Source of the DNA: Lutibacter agarilyticus
GTDB lineage: Bacteria; Bacteroidota; Bacteroidia; Flavobacteriales; Flavobacteriaceae
Assembly (NCBI RefSeq): GCF_900188235.1
Contig: NZ_FZNT01000008.1
Span: 124,001-188,000 of the forward strand
Length of the DNA stretch: 64,000 nucleotides
Reading direction: 5' to 3'
Shown here: piece after piece, positions 1-8,378 of the stretch
How positions within the stretch are numbered: position 1 is the stretch's first letter
Layout: the number at the start of each line of letters is the position of its first letter
Translations under genes and position numbers: made by a program
Notes under the pieces: generated by a model
The model's input: the letters and a program-made list of their open reading frames with translations, nothing else
The model's database searches: none
What the model was told of the DNA's origin: nothing

Positions 1-1307
1 ATGGATGCCGGTTTTTCTTCCTTATAAGTATCTGCACTTCTTTGAGTTGAAGTCACATCGTTCATTTCAGATTGTTCTGAAATTTTACCAAAAATATCAT
101 AATCTATATGCAAATTATCATTTGGTTTATAGGTTGTACTAAATTTCACCATGGCTAATTGACTTTCTTGTACAGATGATGATTCACTTTCATCAACCAA
201 ACCTGTTTCATTGTAAACCGTTTGTGCTTGGGTAAACATTTGTGTTTCTGAATTGTTTACAATAGCAAAACCATTTAAATCTAAACCTTCTTTAGGCGCA
301 ACACTAAAGTTTAAGGCTCCAAAATTAGACGTAATTTCTACCGCTCTATTGTTTTGAGCTGTTAAAAAACCCAACCCATCAGATTGCACATTAAAACTAG
401 TTCCGTTGCCACTTAAAGCACTACGTAAACCACCAGTAAACCTAAAATAATCACGGCGCGTAAAAGGCGCTTCACCAATATTATTAAAATCAGCCAATAG
501 GTTTACACTTTTATCTGGACTGTAATAAAACAACTTTGGTTTTGCCAAATATTTAGTGTTATCATCACTAGCACCTGCACCTGCGTTTACTTCTCCAAAC
601 CAAAATTTATCTTTTCCTTTTTTTAACTTTATATTAATAGCAATATTATCTTCATTATTGGTAACACCACGCATTCCTGCAACCTCATTATAATTTCTTA
701 AAACTTGTACTTTATCAACCGCATTTGCAGGGATATTTTGAGTCGCCAATTTTGAATCTCCATCAAAAAACTCCTTTCCTTCAACCAAAACTCTGTTAAC
801 TTTTTTTCCTTCAACCTCTATTTCACCATTATCATCAATATCAACACCGGGTAATTTTTCTAACACATCTTCTAATTTTTTTTCAGTTCCATTGGTAAAG
901 GAATCGGTATTGTATGAAATAGTATCTCCTGAAATTTTAACAGGCATTTCGTAAGTAATTTCAACCTCAGACAAAGATTCGTTAGATTCTTTTAAAACAA
1001 TATTTTTAATCAAATCTTCGGAAGAACTTCCTATGGAAATATCAATACTTTGTGCATCAAAACCTAAATAGCTTGTTCTTAAAGTATATGCTTGCTCTTC
1101 TTCTAAACTTAGCTTATAATGTCCTTTAGAATCGGTAATTGAGTACGACTGTAAAAATTTTGTTCCCTTTTTAAAAGCAATTACATTGGCCATTTCTAAA
1201 GGGTTACCTAAAGAGTCTTTTACAGTCCCTTCTACTTTAATAGTATGCTGAGCAAACGCTAAAACAGGAATAATCACAATCAAAAAAAGTATTATAAAAT
1301 TTTTCAT
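1..1307 (-). CDS. Outer-membrane beta-barrel protein with carboxypeptidase-regulatory-like N-terminus (TonB-receptor type), 3' end cut by window
   Basis: The reading frame opens at an ATG at 1307 (minus) and stays open to base 1, so about 435 N-terminal residues are visible. It begins with a signal peptide (MKNFIILFLIVIIPVLAFAQ). Next comes a CarboxypepD_reg-like beta-sandwich at about residues 25-105 (VEGTVKDSLGNPLEMANVIA). Then follows a plug-like segment with LEDVLEKLPGVDIDDNGEI and VNRVLVEGKEFFDGD. The remainder is beta-rich and consistent with a barrel. This is the family of flavobacterial TonB-receptor-like proteins with a fused regulatory domain. The substrate is unknown. The GLPGLI gene lies 33 bp upstream on the same strand, a pairing commonly seen in this phylum. 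Whether it is a true TonB-dependent transporter cannot be judged without the missing C-terminus. Confidence 0.85.
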   Translation of the reverse strand, partial: MKNFIILFLIVIIPVLAFAQHTIKVEGTVKDSLGNPLEMANVIAFKKGTKFLQSYSITDSKGHYKLSLEEEQAYTLRTSYLGFDAQSIDISIGSSSEDLIKNIVLKESNESLSEVEITYEMPVKISGDTISYNTDSFTNGTEKKLEDVLEKLPGVDIDDNGEIEVEGKKVNRVLVEGKEFFDGDSKLATQNIPANAVDKVQVLRNYNEVAGMRGVTNNEDNIAINIKLKKGKDKFWFGEVNAGAGASDDNTKYLAKPKLFYYSPDKSVNLLADFNNIGEAPFTRRDYFRFTGGLRSALSGNGTSFNVQSDGLGFLTAQNNRAVEITSNFGALNFSVAPKEGLDLNGFAIVNNSETQMFTQAQTVYNETGLVDESESSSVQESQLAMVKFSTTYKPNDNLHIDYDIFGKISEQSEMNDVTSTQRSADTYKEEKPAS

Positions 1308-1340
1308 TTCAACTAATTATTAATGCTATTTATTCAAAAT

Positions 1341-2222
1341 TTACCCTCTTACTCTCATGTGACCTCCGCCACCACTTTTTTGACGTTCATTTTGAAAGCG
1401 CTCTCTCATTTCTTCAGTTTTCTCCTTTACAATTTTATCATATTCTGCTTGTGTTACTACCTTCCCTTTAGAAGGTTCTGAAATGGTTGCTTTCTCTTTA
1501 GGATTCATTACAATTTTTGTACATAATATTTTTGTATCACCCGCATCAATTTCTAAAATTAAACCTGGTAATCCCCAATAATCACCAGGGCCATTACTCA
1601 CCGGAATATCCATAGTGTACCAAGCAGTAACAATTATAACCTCCATTACATTTTCTAACTCTTTTGCTTTCTTTTCTTCCGCTTCTCTTTCTTCTGGAGA
1701 CCTTCTACCAAATTTTATTTCAGGTTTAGCCTGTCTTTCAATAGTAGTTGTAGCTTTAAAACATAAATAATTCCCAATCATTTTTGTTTCCTGCTCCATT
1801 TTCCAATCATAAGCAACCAAGTCATCTTTCACTAAAAAGTTTTTCCCGCTAAACTCATTTTCTTTGGTTGATTTTTTTGTTTGAATGTTCTTATAATAAT
1901 CTCCAGAAGCTCCACCTCCAAACATCATCATTCGCATTCCTCCTCGCCCACCACCAGGACCACCAGCTTGTTGTAATTGTTCTTCTTGCTTGTATATAGA
2001 AGCTGTTTTATCAAAGGTAAATTCGTAGGTTCTTTCTAAATTATTTTTCATGCGCTCCTTTACCATTTTAATACGATCGGCTGGCATTCCAGAACCAGAA
2101 AGATCAATATCCAAGGTTGTTTTAGAGAAGTAGATTGCCTTTCCTTGAAAATCTTGGGCACTGAGTGTAACAGTACATAAGAGTAAAATAGCTGTAGTAC
2201 TTTTTAAAAGGTAGTTTTTCAT
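1341..2222 (-). CDS. GLPGLI family secreted protein
   Basis: The protein has 293 residues and an N-terminal signal peptide ending near LSAQ. The family-naming motif is plain in GPGDYWGLPGLILEID at about residues 212-227. A glycine/methionine-rich stretch (residues about 88-105, GGPGGGRGGMRMMMFGGG) and a Gly-rich C-terminus are unusual and may be flexible or metal-contacting; that is inference. A Lys/Glu-rich segment lies between them. GLPGLI proteins are Bacteroidota envelope proteins of unknown function, often encoded beside TonB-receptor-like genes, as here with the next gene on the minus strand. A TATATTTG -7 box lies about 30 bp upstream of the start, suggesting the two genes form one operon led by this gene. 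Confidence 0.88.
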   Translation of the reverse strand: MKNYLLKSTTAILLLCTVTLSAQDFQGKAIYFSKTTLDIDLSGSGMPADRIKMVKERMKNNLERTYEFTFDKTASIYKQEEQLQQAGGPGGGRGGMRMMMFGGGASGDYYKNIQTKKSTKENEFSGKNFLVKDDLVAYDWKMEQETKMIGNYLCFKATTTIERQAKPEIKFGRRSPEEREAEEKKAKELENVMEVIIVTAWYTMDIPVSNGPGDYWGLPGLILEIDAGDTKILCTKIVMNPKEKATISEPSKGKVVTQAEYDKIVKEKTEEMRERFQNERQKSGGGGHMRVRG

Positions 2223-2252
2223 TTTTAAGGTGTCTTTTGTTTAATTGTTAAA

Positions 2253-2260
2253 CAAATATA
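2253..2260 (-). promoter_or_regulatory. Putative -7 box for the GLPGLI operon
   Basis: The minus strand reads TATATTTG, matching the Bacteroidota sigma-ABfr -7 consensus TAnnTTTG. A start about 5 nt downstream would give a leader of roughly 25 nt. No clear TTTG -33 box is seen at the standard spacing. Confidence 0.4.
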
Positions 2261-2310
2261 GAAAGTCTTTGTATAAATAGCCGTTAATAAGTGTTAACGA
2301 CTGTTAAGCG

Positions 2311-2343
2311 TTTGGGATTATACAATTTATGTACTTAACTTTG
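2311..2343 (+). promoter_or_regulatory. Putative sigma-ABfr promoter of the histidine kinase/regulator pair
   Basis: TTTG at 2311-2314 and TAACTTTG at 2336-2343 are separated by 21 nt, close to the Bacteroidota consensus TTTG-N19-21-TAnnTTTG. The kinase ATG is only 6 nt after the -7 box, so the transcript would have almost no leader. Confidence 0.5.
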
Positions 2344-2348
2344 AACTT

Positions 2349-3809
2349 ATGAACAAGCAAAATTATAAATGGGTTGTTTATTTTATTGGAATAACCATTG
2401 CAACAACCATTGCTGTACAAGTATATTGGAACTTTAAAGAATACCGAATTAACAAGCAGCACCTTATAAGTAAAGTGCAGTTAAGCTTAGATAACTCTGT
2501 AGAAGCTTATTTTGCTAATTTAACCAAATCTGGTATTATTACATATAATTCAAAAAATGCTAAAAGTAAAACTGACACTATAATTGTAAGTACAACTTCT
2601 AGACATCATTTTAGAAGAAAAATTGATAGTACTCTTCAAAATTTGGCAAAAAATGATAGCTTAGGAAAACCCATAATTATTAAAAATTTCAGAAATGAAT
2701 CGTATCCTTTTTTTACACCTAATGACGATTTCCCAAAACATTTAGATAGTTTAATTTCAAAAGTAGTCGTTTCAATTTCTCGTGACACTTTAGATTTGGT
2801 AAAGCTAAACTCCTATTTAGAAAAAGAATTTGAACGAAACAATATTGATGTAACCTATGGGTTGAAATTTAATTACGGCTACCGAACTATTAACGATAGT
2901 ATTGTAAAAAAAACCAAACAGTTTAACCTAGCCAACATTCCAAAAAAGCACTTAACAGCAACCTCTAAATCTACTTTTTTACACAGAAATAAGTTAGAAT
3001 TATATTTTACCAACGAAACAATAGCACTTTTAAAAGCTTCTTTAGTTAGCGTTTTATTATCATTATTGCTTTCAATAAGTATTATTGCAAGTTTGGTTTA
3101 TTTACTAAAAACAATTTATAAACAAAAACAATTAGCTGAAGTTAAAAACGATTTAATAAATAATATTACCCACGAATTAAAAACACCAATTGCAACCATT
3201 TCAACAGTGCTAGAAGCGCTCAAAAGCTTTAATGCTTTAGACGATAAAGAAAAGTCTGAAAAATACCTTTCAATGGCTAATTTACAGTTAATGAAATTGA
3301 ACGAAATGGTAGAAAAAATACTAGAGACTGCGACCATAAATCAAGAAAACTTAGCGATTACAAAGCTTCCTTCTGATATTGGTGAATTACTGGAACAAGT
3401 AATTGATAAGTTTAAATTAATTGCAGCTGACAAAACCATTAGCCTTAAAAACAATGTTAAAAAAACAATACTTAACTTAGATAAATTTCATTTTGAAAAT
3501 GCCATTGGAAATATTATTGATAATGCCATTAAATATGGAGGTGGTGAAATCTCTGTTGAATTAACTTCAGAAAAAAATAAGCTACACATTTTAATTAAAG
3601 ATAACGGAAATGGGATTCCTAAGAGCGAAAAAGAGAATATTTTTAAACAGTTTTACAGAATTCCAACAGGAAATACCCACAATGTAAAAGGCTTTGGAAT
3701 TGGACTATTTTACACCAAAAGCATTATTGAAAAACACGGTGGAACTATGCAAGTAATTTACGATAAAAATAATAACACCTTATTTAAAATTACCCTACCT
3801 AATGAATAA
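2349..3809 (+). CDS. Sensor histidine kinase
   Basis: The protein has 486 residues. Membrane segments at about residues 9-27 and 230-253 flank a roughly 200-residue periplasmic sensor region with no recognised domain. There is no obvious HAMP domain; a short linker leads directly to the HisKA helix with the phospho-acceptor His275 in ITHELKTPIATIS. The HATPase domain follows, with an N-box (NAIGNIIDNAIKYGGG), a G1 box (DNGNGIP) and a G2 box (GFGIGLFY). The gene overlaps the next response regulator by 8 nt, so the two are co-translated and are almost certainly partners. The signal sensed is unknown. Nearby outer-membrane receptor and nucleotide genes do not settle it. Confidence 0.92.
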   Translation: MNKQNYKWVVYFIGITIATTIAVQVYWNFKEYRINKQHLISKVQLSLDNSVEAYFANLTKSGIITYNSKNAKSKTDTIIVSTTSRHHFRRKIDSTLQNLAKNDSLGKPIIIKNFRNESYPFFTPNDDFPKHLDSLISKVVVSISRDTLDLVKLNSYLEKEFERNNIDVTYGLKFNYGYRTINDSIVKKTKQFNLANIPKKHLTATSKSTFLHRNKLELYFTNETIALLKASLVSVLLSLLLSISIIASLVYLLKTIYKQKQLAEVKNDLINNITHELKTPIATISTVLEALKSFNALDDKEKSEKYLSMANLQLMKLNEMVEKILETATINQENLAITKLPSDIGELLEQVIDKFKLIAADKTISLKNNVKKTILNLDKFHFENAIGNIIDNAIKYGGGEISVELTSEKNKLHILIKDNGNGIPKSEKENIFKQFYRIPTGNTHNVKGFGIGLFYTKSIIEKHGGTMQVIYDKNNNTLFKITLPNE

Positions 3810-4479
3810 AAAAATTAAAATATTATTGGCTGAAGATGAGCCTTCATTGGGTCAAATTATTAAAGAAAGTTTAGAAACTCGAAATTTTGAAGTACTGCTA
3901 TGTGCCAATGGTGAAATAGCCTACAAAACGTATAAAACTGAAGAACCTCTTTTGCTGGTTTTAGATGTAATGATGCCAAAAAAAGATGGTTTCACACTGG
4001 CAAAAGAAATTAGAAAAGAAGATCCTGAAATTCCTATTATATTTTTAACTGCAAAATCTCAAACTGAAGATGTGGTTGAAGGTTTTAATTTAGGAGGAAA
4101 TGACTATTTAAGAAAACCATTTAGTATGGAAGAGTTAATTGTTCGTATAAATGCACTTTTAAATAGAAATAAAAAAAATATTGCAGAAAATATTCAATTA
4201 GGAAATTATACGTTTAATTTAAAAAAGCAAACTTTATTAATAAATAATACTTCTGAAAATTTAACGCATAGAGAAGCCAACTTACTGTATTACTTAATTA
4301 AAAATAAAAATCAGATTTTAGAAAGATCATTCATTTTAAAAAAATTATGGGGTGATGATGATTTCTTTAATGCCAGAAGTATGGATGTGTTTATTACAAA
4401 ACTTCGAAAGAAATTAAAAGAAGATAGTTCCATTCAAATAATCAACGTTCGTGGCTATGGTTATAAGCTCATTTATTAA
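3802..4479 (+). CDS. OmpR/PhoB-type response regulator
   Basis: The protein has 225 residues. The N-terminal receiver domain has the acidic pocket (LLAEDEPS, E11/D12) and the phospho-acceptor Asp55 in LLVLDVMMPKKDG. The usual switch residues are present, with Thr in IIFLTAKS and Lys in LRKPFS. From about residue 130 comes a winged-helix DNA-binding domain, with NLTHREANLLYYLI and the C-terminal NVRGYGYKLIY hairpin typical of OmpR/PhoB. It overlaps the kinase gene by 8 nt and therefore is its cognate output. Target genes cannot be read from the window. About 75 bp separate it from the following deoxynucleoside kinase gene, which may be read from its own promoter. Confidence 0.95.
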   Translation: MNKKIKILLAEDEPSLGQIIKESLETRNFEVLLCANGEIAYKTYKTEEPLLLVLDVMMPKKDGFTLAKEIRKEDPEIPIIFLTAKSQTEDVVEGFNLGGNDYLRKPFSMEELIVRINALLNRNKKNIAENIQLGNYTFNLKKQTLLINNTSENLTHREANLLYYLIKNKNQILERSFILKKLWGDDDFFNARSMDVFITKLRKKLKEDSSIQIINVRGYGYKLIY

Positions 4480-4554
4480 TGCGTTAATATTGTTCTGTTA
4501 AATCATAAAAAAATTAATTACTTTAGCCTTTTAATTTTCACACAATAAAGAATT

Positions 4555-5169
4555 ATGCACGTAGCCATTGCTGGAAATATTGGAGCAGGAAAAACCACAC
4601 TAACAAAACTTTTAGCGAAACATTTTAAATGGGAACCACATTATGAATCTGTGGCAGAAAACCCTTATTTAGATGATTTTTATGGTGAAATGGAACGCTG
4701 GTCGTTTAATTTACAAGTGTATTTTTTAAATAGTCGTTTTCGTCAAATTTTGGAAATTAGGGAAAGTGGTAAAAACATTATTCAAGATAGAACTATTTAT
4801 GAAGACGCCCGAATATTTGCACCCAACTTACATGCAATGGGATTAATGACTAATAGAGATTATAACAATTACGATTCTTTATTTGATTTAATGGAACGCT
4901 TAGTTTCTCCTCCAGATTTACTCATTTATTTACGCGCATCTATTCCAACTTTGGTTGGGCAAATTCATAAAAGAGGACGCGATTATGAAAACTCAATTAG
5001 CATTGATTATTTAAGTCGTTTAAATGAGCGGTACGAAGCTTGGATTACAAAATACAACAAAGGAAACTTATTAATTATTGATGTAGATAATTTAGATTTT
5101 GTTGACAATCAAGAAGATTTAGGTAGTATTATTGATAAAATTGATGCTCAAATAAACGGGTTATTTTAA
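4555..5169 (+). CDS. Deoxynucleoside kinase
   Basis: The protein has 204 residues, the usual length for bacterial deoxyadenosine/deoxyguanosine-type kinases. It phosphorylates deoxynucleosides at the 5' position in the salvage pathway. Visible motifs are the P-loop GNIGAGKTT at residues 7-15, the active-site Glu region (YESVAENPY), the DRT motif in IIQDRTIYEDARIFA (the family's D/E-R-S motif) and the LID arginines in KRGRDYE. Substrate preference cannot be fixed by eye; related Bacteroidota enzymes are often annotated as deoxyadenosine kinase. A second, diverged kinase domain is fused to folK at 24633. A strong bidirectional terminator follows the stop. Confidence 0.92.
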   Translation: MHVAIAGNIGAGKTTLTKLLAKHFKWEPHYESVAENPYLDDFYGEMERWSFNLQVYFLNSRFRQILEIRESGKNIIQDRTIYEDARIFAPNLHAMGLMTNRDYNNYDSLFDLMERLVSPPDLLIYLRASIPTLVGQIHKRGRDYENSISIDYLSRLNERYEAWITKYNKGNLLIIDVDNLDFVDNQEDLGSIIDKIDAQINGLF

Positions 5170-5185
5170 CCCAAATATAAGTCAT

Positions 5186-5215
5186 AAAAAAAGCTCGCCA
5201 ATGGCGAGCTTTTTT
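5186..5215. terminator. Bidirectional intrinsic terminator
   Basis: An 8-bp GC-rich stem (5192-5199 with 5203-5210) has a 3-nt loop and is flanked by A5-7 on the left and T6 on the right. It therefore serves both the plus-strand kinase gene and the convergent hppA gene. Confidence 0.9.
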
Positions 5216-5233
5216 ATTAAATAAAAAAATAAT

Positions 5234-7651
5234 TTATTTTCTTTTTTCTACTTCTTTAATTATTTTTTCAACTTTCTTCACCTTAACATCTGCATCTTCT
5301 AAAGCATCTATTTTTGATTTCACCTCTTCTTCGGTACCTTCAAAAACTATTTCAACAACAGCTTCTTCTTCATTTTCAATAGTAGTTGTAGTAACTGTAG
5401 CTTTTACAGTTCCGTTTTCATTTTTTTCCATTTGCACAACAACCTCTTTCTTAACTACTTCAACCACAACTTCAGTTTGAGCTTTATCTCCAGCATATTT
5501 TGCTACATCAACAGTATCTAAAGCAATACTTGGCGCAATTACCAATGCTACAACAGACATTAATTTTAATAAAATATTTAAAGAAGGTCCTGAAGTATCC
5601 TTAAATGGATCTCCAACAGTATCACCAACTACTGAAGCTTTATGTGCCTCAGATCCTTTTCTTCCGTGCTCTTCAATTGTTTTTTTAGCATTATCCCAAG
5701 CTCCACCAGCATTCGACTGAAAAATAGCCATTAAAACACCACAAGTTGTTACACCTGCCAACAAACCTCCAAGCATCTGTGGGCCACCAATAAATCCAAC
5801 TAAAACAGGCACTATTAAAGCTAATAAACCAGGTAAAACCATTTCTCTAATAGAAGCCTCCGTAGAAATCTCTACACATTTTTCATATTCAACATATCCA
5901 TCTGCTCCATCAAAAATAGCACGTTCTTCTTTTGAAAATTTTGTTGTATCTGAATCATGCTTTCTCATTACCTCTAAAGCGGCATGTAATTGCGGTATTT
6001 CTCTAAATTGACGACGAACCTCTTCAATCATAGTCATTGCTGCACGTCCAACAGCTTTCATAGCCAAAGCTGAAAACACAAAAGGTAACATTCCACCAAC
6101 TAATAGACCCGCCATAATATCAGGCCTAGACACATCAATTGATGTTACGTTTGCAGTTTCCATAAAGGCGGCAAATAAAGCCAATGCAGTTAATGCTGCA
6201 GAAGCAATTGCAAACCCTTTACCAATTGCAGCAGTTGTATTTCCAACAGCATCTAATTCATCAGTACGTTTACGTACTTCTTTCGGCAATTCAGCCATTT
6301 CAGCAATTCCACCTGCATTATCAGAAATTGGTCCATAAGCATCTACTGCTAATTGAATTCCTGTATTTGCTAACATTCCTACAGCTGCTATTGCAATACC
6401 GTATAAACCTGCAAAATAGTGAGAGAACATGATTGCTCCAGCAATAAATAATATTGGAAACATTGTAGACATCATTCCTACACCTAAACCTGCAATAATA
6501 TTAGTTGCAGCACCAGTTTCAGATTGTTTAACAATAGAAGCTACTGGAATGGTTCCAGTTCCTGTATAAAATTCTGTTACTTTACCAACACCAAAACCAG
6601 CGACTAAACCTGCCAGTGTAGCATAAAACACACCCATTGCATTATATTGCACTCCATCTATTACCCATTCAGCTGGTAATAAACCAGACTTTACAATAAT
6701 GAAAAATGAAGCAATAACCATTAAGATTCCTGATCCAAATTCACCAAAATTCAAAGCCTTATGCGGGTTACCACCTTCTTTAACTCTCACAAAAAATGTA
6801 CCTACAATTGATAATACAATTCCTACAGCTGCTAAAACCAATGGTAAATAAACCGCTCCTAAACCTCCAAAATCAGGAGTTATAATTAGAGCTCCTAAAA
6901 CCATTGTACCTATAATAGAACCTACATACGATTCAAATAGATCGGCTCCCATACCTGCCACATCACCTACATTATCACCTACATTATCTGCAATAGTTGC
7001 TGGGTTTAATGGGTGATCTTCAGGAATACCTGCTTCAACCTTACCAACTAAATCAGCTCCAACATCGGCTGCTTTGGTATAAATACCACCACCAACACGT
7101 GCAAATAAAGCTATTGATGAAGCTCCTAATGAAAAACCTGAAAGTACATTTAATACCATTGGTATATTTTCAGTTCCAGGCCACATCAATTGATATAAGA
7201 TAAATAAAGAACTTAATCCCAGTACTCCAAGACCAACAACTCCTAGCCCCATTACAGATCCACCTGCGAAAGCAACTTCTAAGGCTTTTCCTAAAGAAGT
7301 TCTTGCTGCTTGAGTAGTTCTAACATTTGCTTTAGTAGCTGCTTTCATTCCAATAAATCCAGCTAAAGCTGAACAAATAGCACCTACAATAAATGAAACT
7401 GCTATCATTCCGTTAGAATCAACATCATAAGTTCCTTTAAAGTATAATAAAATTGCAACTCCTAATACAAATATTAATAATATTTTGTATTCAGCTTTTA
7501 AAAACGACATGGCCCCATCGGCAATGTGTTTTGCAATTTTAGTCATTTTTTCATTTCCGCTATCTTGTTTTGACACCCAAGCGTTTTTCACAATTACAAA
7601 CGCAAGCGCTAGTACCCCAAACAGGGGTAAATAATTCACAATAATCTCCAT
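5234..7651 (-). CDS. hppA: Membrane-bound ion-pumping pyrophosphatase, K+-dependent type
   Basis: The protein has 805 residues with many membrane helices. It hydrolyses pyrophosphate and pumps H+ and/or Na+ out of the cytoplasm. The substrate-binding acidic motifs are present: [31 protein letters not shown], and late [15 protein letters not shown]. The motif [10 protein letters not shown] carries Ala where K+-independent enzymes have Lys, which indicates the K+-dependent class. Ion choice (H+ or Na+) cannot be decided by eye. After the last helix (about residue 711) there is an unusual tail of about 94 residues rich in Val, Lys and Glu. The soluble pyrophosphatase gene lies just upstream on the same strand, behind a terminator. 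Confidence 0.95.
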   Translation of the reverse strand: MEIIVNYLPLFGVLALAFVIVKNAWVSKQDSGNEKMTKIAKHIADGAMSFLKAEYKILLIFVLGVAILLYFKGTYDVDSNGMIAVSFIVGAICSALAGFIGMKAATKANVRTTQAARTSLGKALEVAFAGGSVMGLGVVGLGVLGLSSLFILYQLMWPGTENIPMVLNVLSGFSLGASSIALFARVGGGIYTKAADVGADLVGKVEAGIPEDHPLNPATIADNVGDNVGDVAGMGADLFESYVGSIIGTMVLGALIITPDFGGLGAVYLPLVLAAVGIVLSIVGTFFVRVKEGGNPHKALNFGEFGSGILMVIASFFIIVKSGLLPAEWVIDGVQYNAMGVFYATLAGLVAGFGVGKVTEFYTGTGTIPVASIVKQSETGAATNIIAGLGVGMMSTMFPILFIAGAIMFSHYFAGLYGIAIAAVGMLANTGIQLAVDAYGPISDNAGGIAEMAELPKEVRKRTDELDAVGNTTAAIGKGFAIASAALTALALFAAFMETANVTSIDVSRPDIMAGLLVGGMLPFVFSALAMKAVGRAAMTMIEEVRRQFREIPQLHAALEVMRKHDSDTTKFSKEERAIFDGADGYVEYEKCVEISTEASIREMVLPGLLALIVPVLVGFIGGPQMLGGLLAGVTTCGVLMAIFQSNAGGAWDNAKKTIEEHGRKGSEAHKASVVGDTVGDPFKDTSGPSLNILLKLMSVVALVIAPSIALDTVDVAKYAGDKAQTEVVVEVVKKEVVVQMEKNENGTVKATVTTTTIENEEEAVVEIVFEGTEEEVKSKIDALEDADVKVKKVEKIIKEVEKRK

Positions 7652-7713
7652 TTTAAATTTATTATTTAATTAATTAATATTTGGTCTCGCGAATTTAGTA
7701 AAATAAGATAAAT

Positions 7714-7753
7714 AAAAAGACCACCTAATAAATTAATATAAGGTGGTCTTTTT
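7714..7753 (-). terminator. Intrinsic terminator after ppa
   Basis: A perfect 13-bp inverted repeat (7714-7726 with 7741-7753) with a 14-nt loop ends in T5 on the minus strand. It lies between the ppa stop and the hppA start, so it separates the two pyrophosphatase transcripts. Confidence 0.85.
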
Positions 7754-7774
7754 ATTTGGAATCAATATAACTAA

Positions 7775-8308
7775 CTATATGGTAAAAGTTCTTTTCTTTT
7801 TGTGTTCACTATTTTCATAGCGTGCAACACATTCATGGTATATTTTTACTGCAGCTTCAGCATTTCCCCAACCGCCAGTATCTACTTTTTTCTTCTCTAA
7901 ATCTTTATAAACTTGAAAAAAGTGCTCTATTTCCATTAATCTATGTGGGTTTAAATCTGAAATATCAGCCCTTTGGCTCCAAATTGGATCTGAAACAGGA
8001 ACACAAATAATTTTTTCATCAGGTCCTTTTTCATCGGTCATATAAAAAACTCCGATAGGTCTAACCTCCATTACCACCATTGGGTAAGTAGGTTGATGAC
8101 CTAATACTAATACATCTAGTGGATCTTGGTCTAAAGCCAATGTTTCAGGAATAAACCCATAATCTCCAGGATACATCATAGATGAAAATAACATTCTATC
8201 GAATCTAATTTTATGTAAAGTAAAATCATATTCATATTTATTTCTACTACCTTTTGGTATCTCAATTAATACATCAAAAGTTATAGGTTTCTTTGCTTTA
8301 GCGCTCAT
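7775..8308 (-). CDS. ppa: Soluble inorganic pyrophosphatase (family I)
   Basis: The protein has 177 residues, the normal length for bacterial family I enzymes. It hydrolyses cytoplasmic pyrophosphate to phosphate with Mg2+. The signature YPGDYGFIPETLALDQDPLD carries the metal-binding aspartates, and the N-terminal part has the conserved EIPKGSRNKYEYD. A later acidic cluster (DEKGPDEKIICVPVSDP) completes the site. Together with hppA, the cell has both an energy-conserving and a dissipating enzyme for the same substrate, each with its own transcription signals. A TATTTTTG -7 box lies 23 bp ahead of the start. Confidence 0.95.
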   Translation of the reverse strand: MSAKAKKPITFDVLIEIPKGSRNKYEYDFTLHKIRFDRMLFSSMMYPGDYGFIPETLALDQDPLDVLVLGHQPTYPMVVMEVRPIGVFYMTDEKGPDEKIICVPVSDPIWSQRADISDLNPHRLMEIEHFFQVYKDLEKKKVDTGGWGNAEAAVKIYHECVARYENSEHKKKRTFTI

Positions 8309-8331
8309 TTTTTTAGTTTTTTTAATTTTTT

Positions 8332-8339
8332 CAAAAATA
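8332..8339 (-). promoter_or_regulatory. Putative -7 box of ppa
   Basis: The minus strand reads TATTTTTG, matching TAnnTTTG. It is placed to give a leader of about 18 nt. The -33 box is poor. Confidence 0.35.
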
Positions 8340-8378
8340 CAAAATTCAAAACGGAATAGCTAAAATGACACCTAAATT

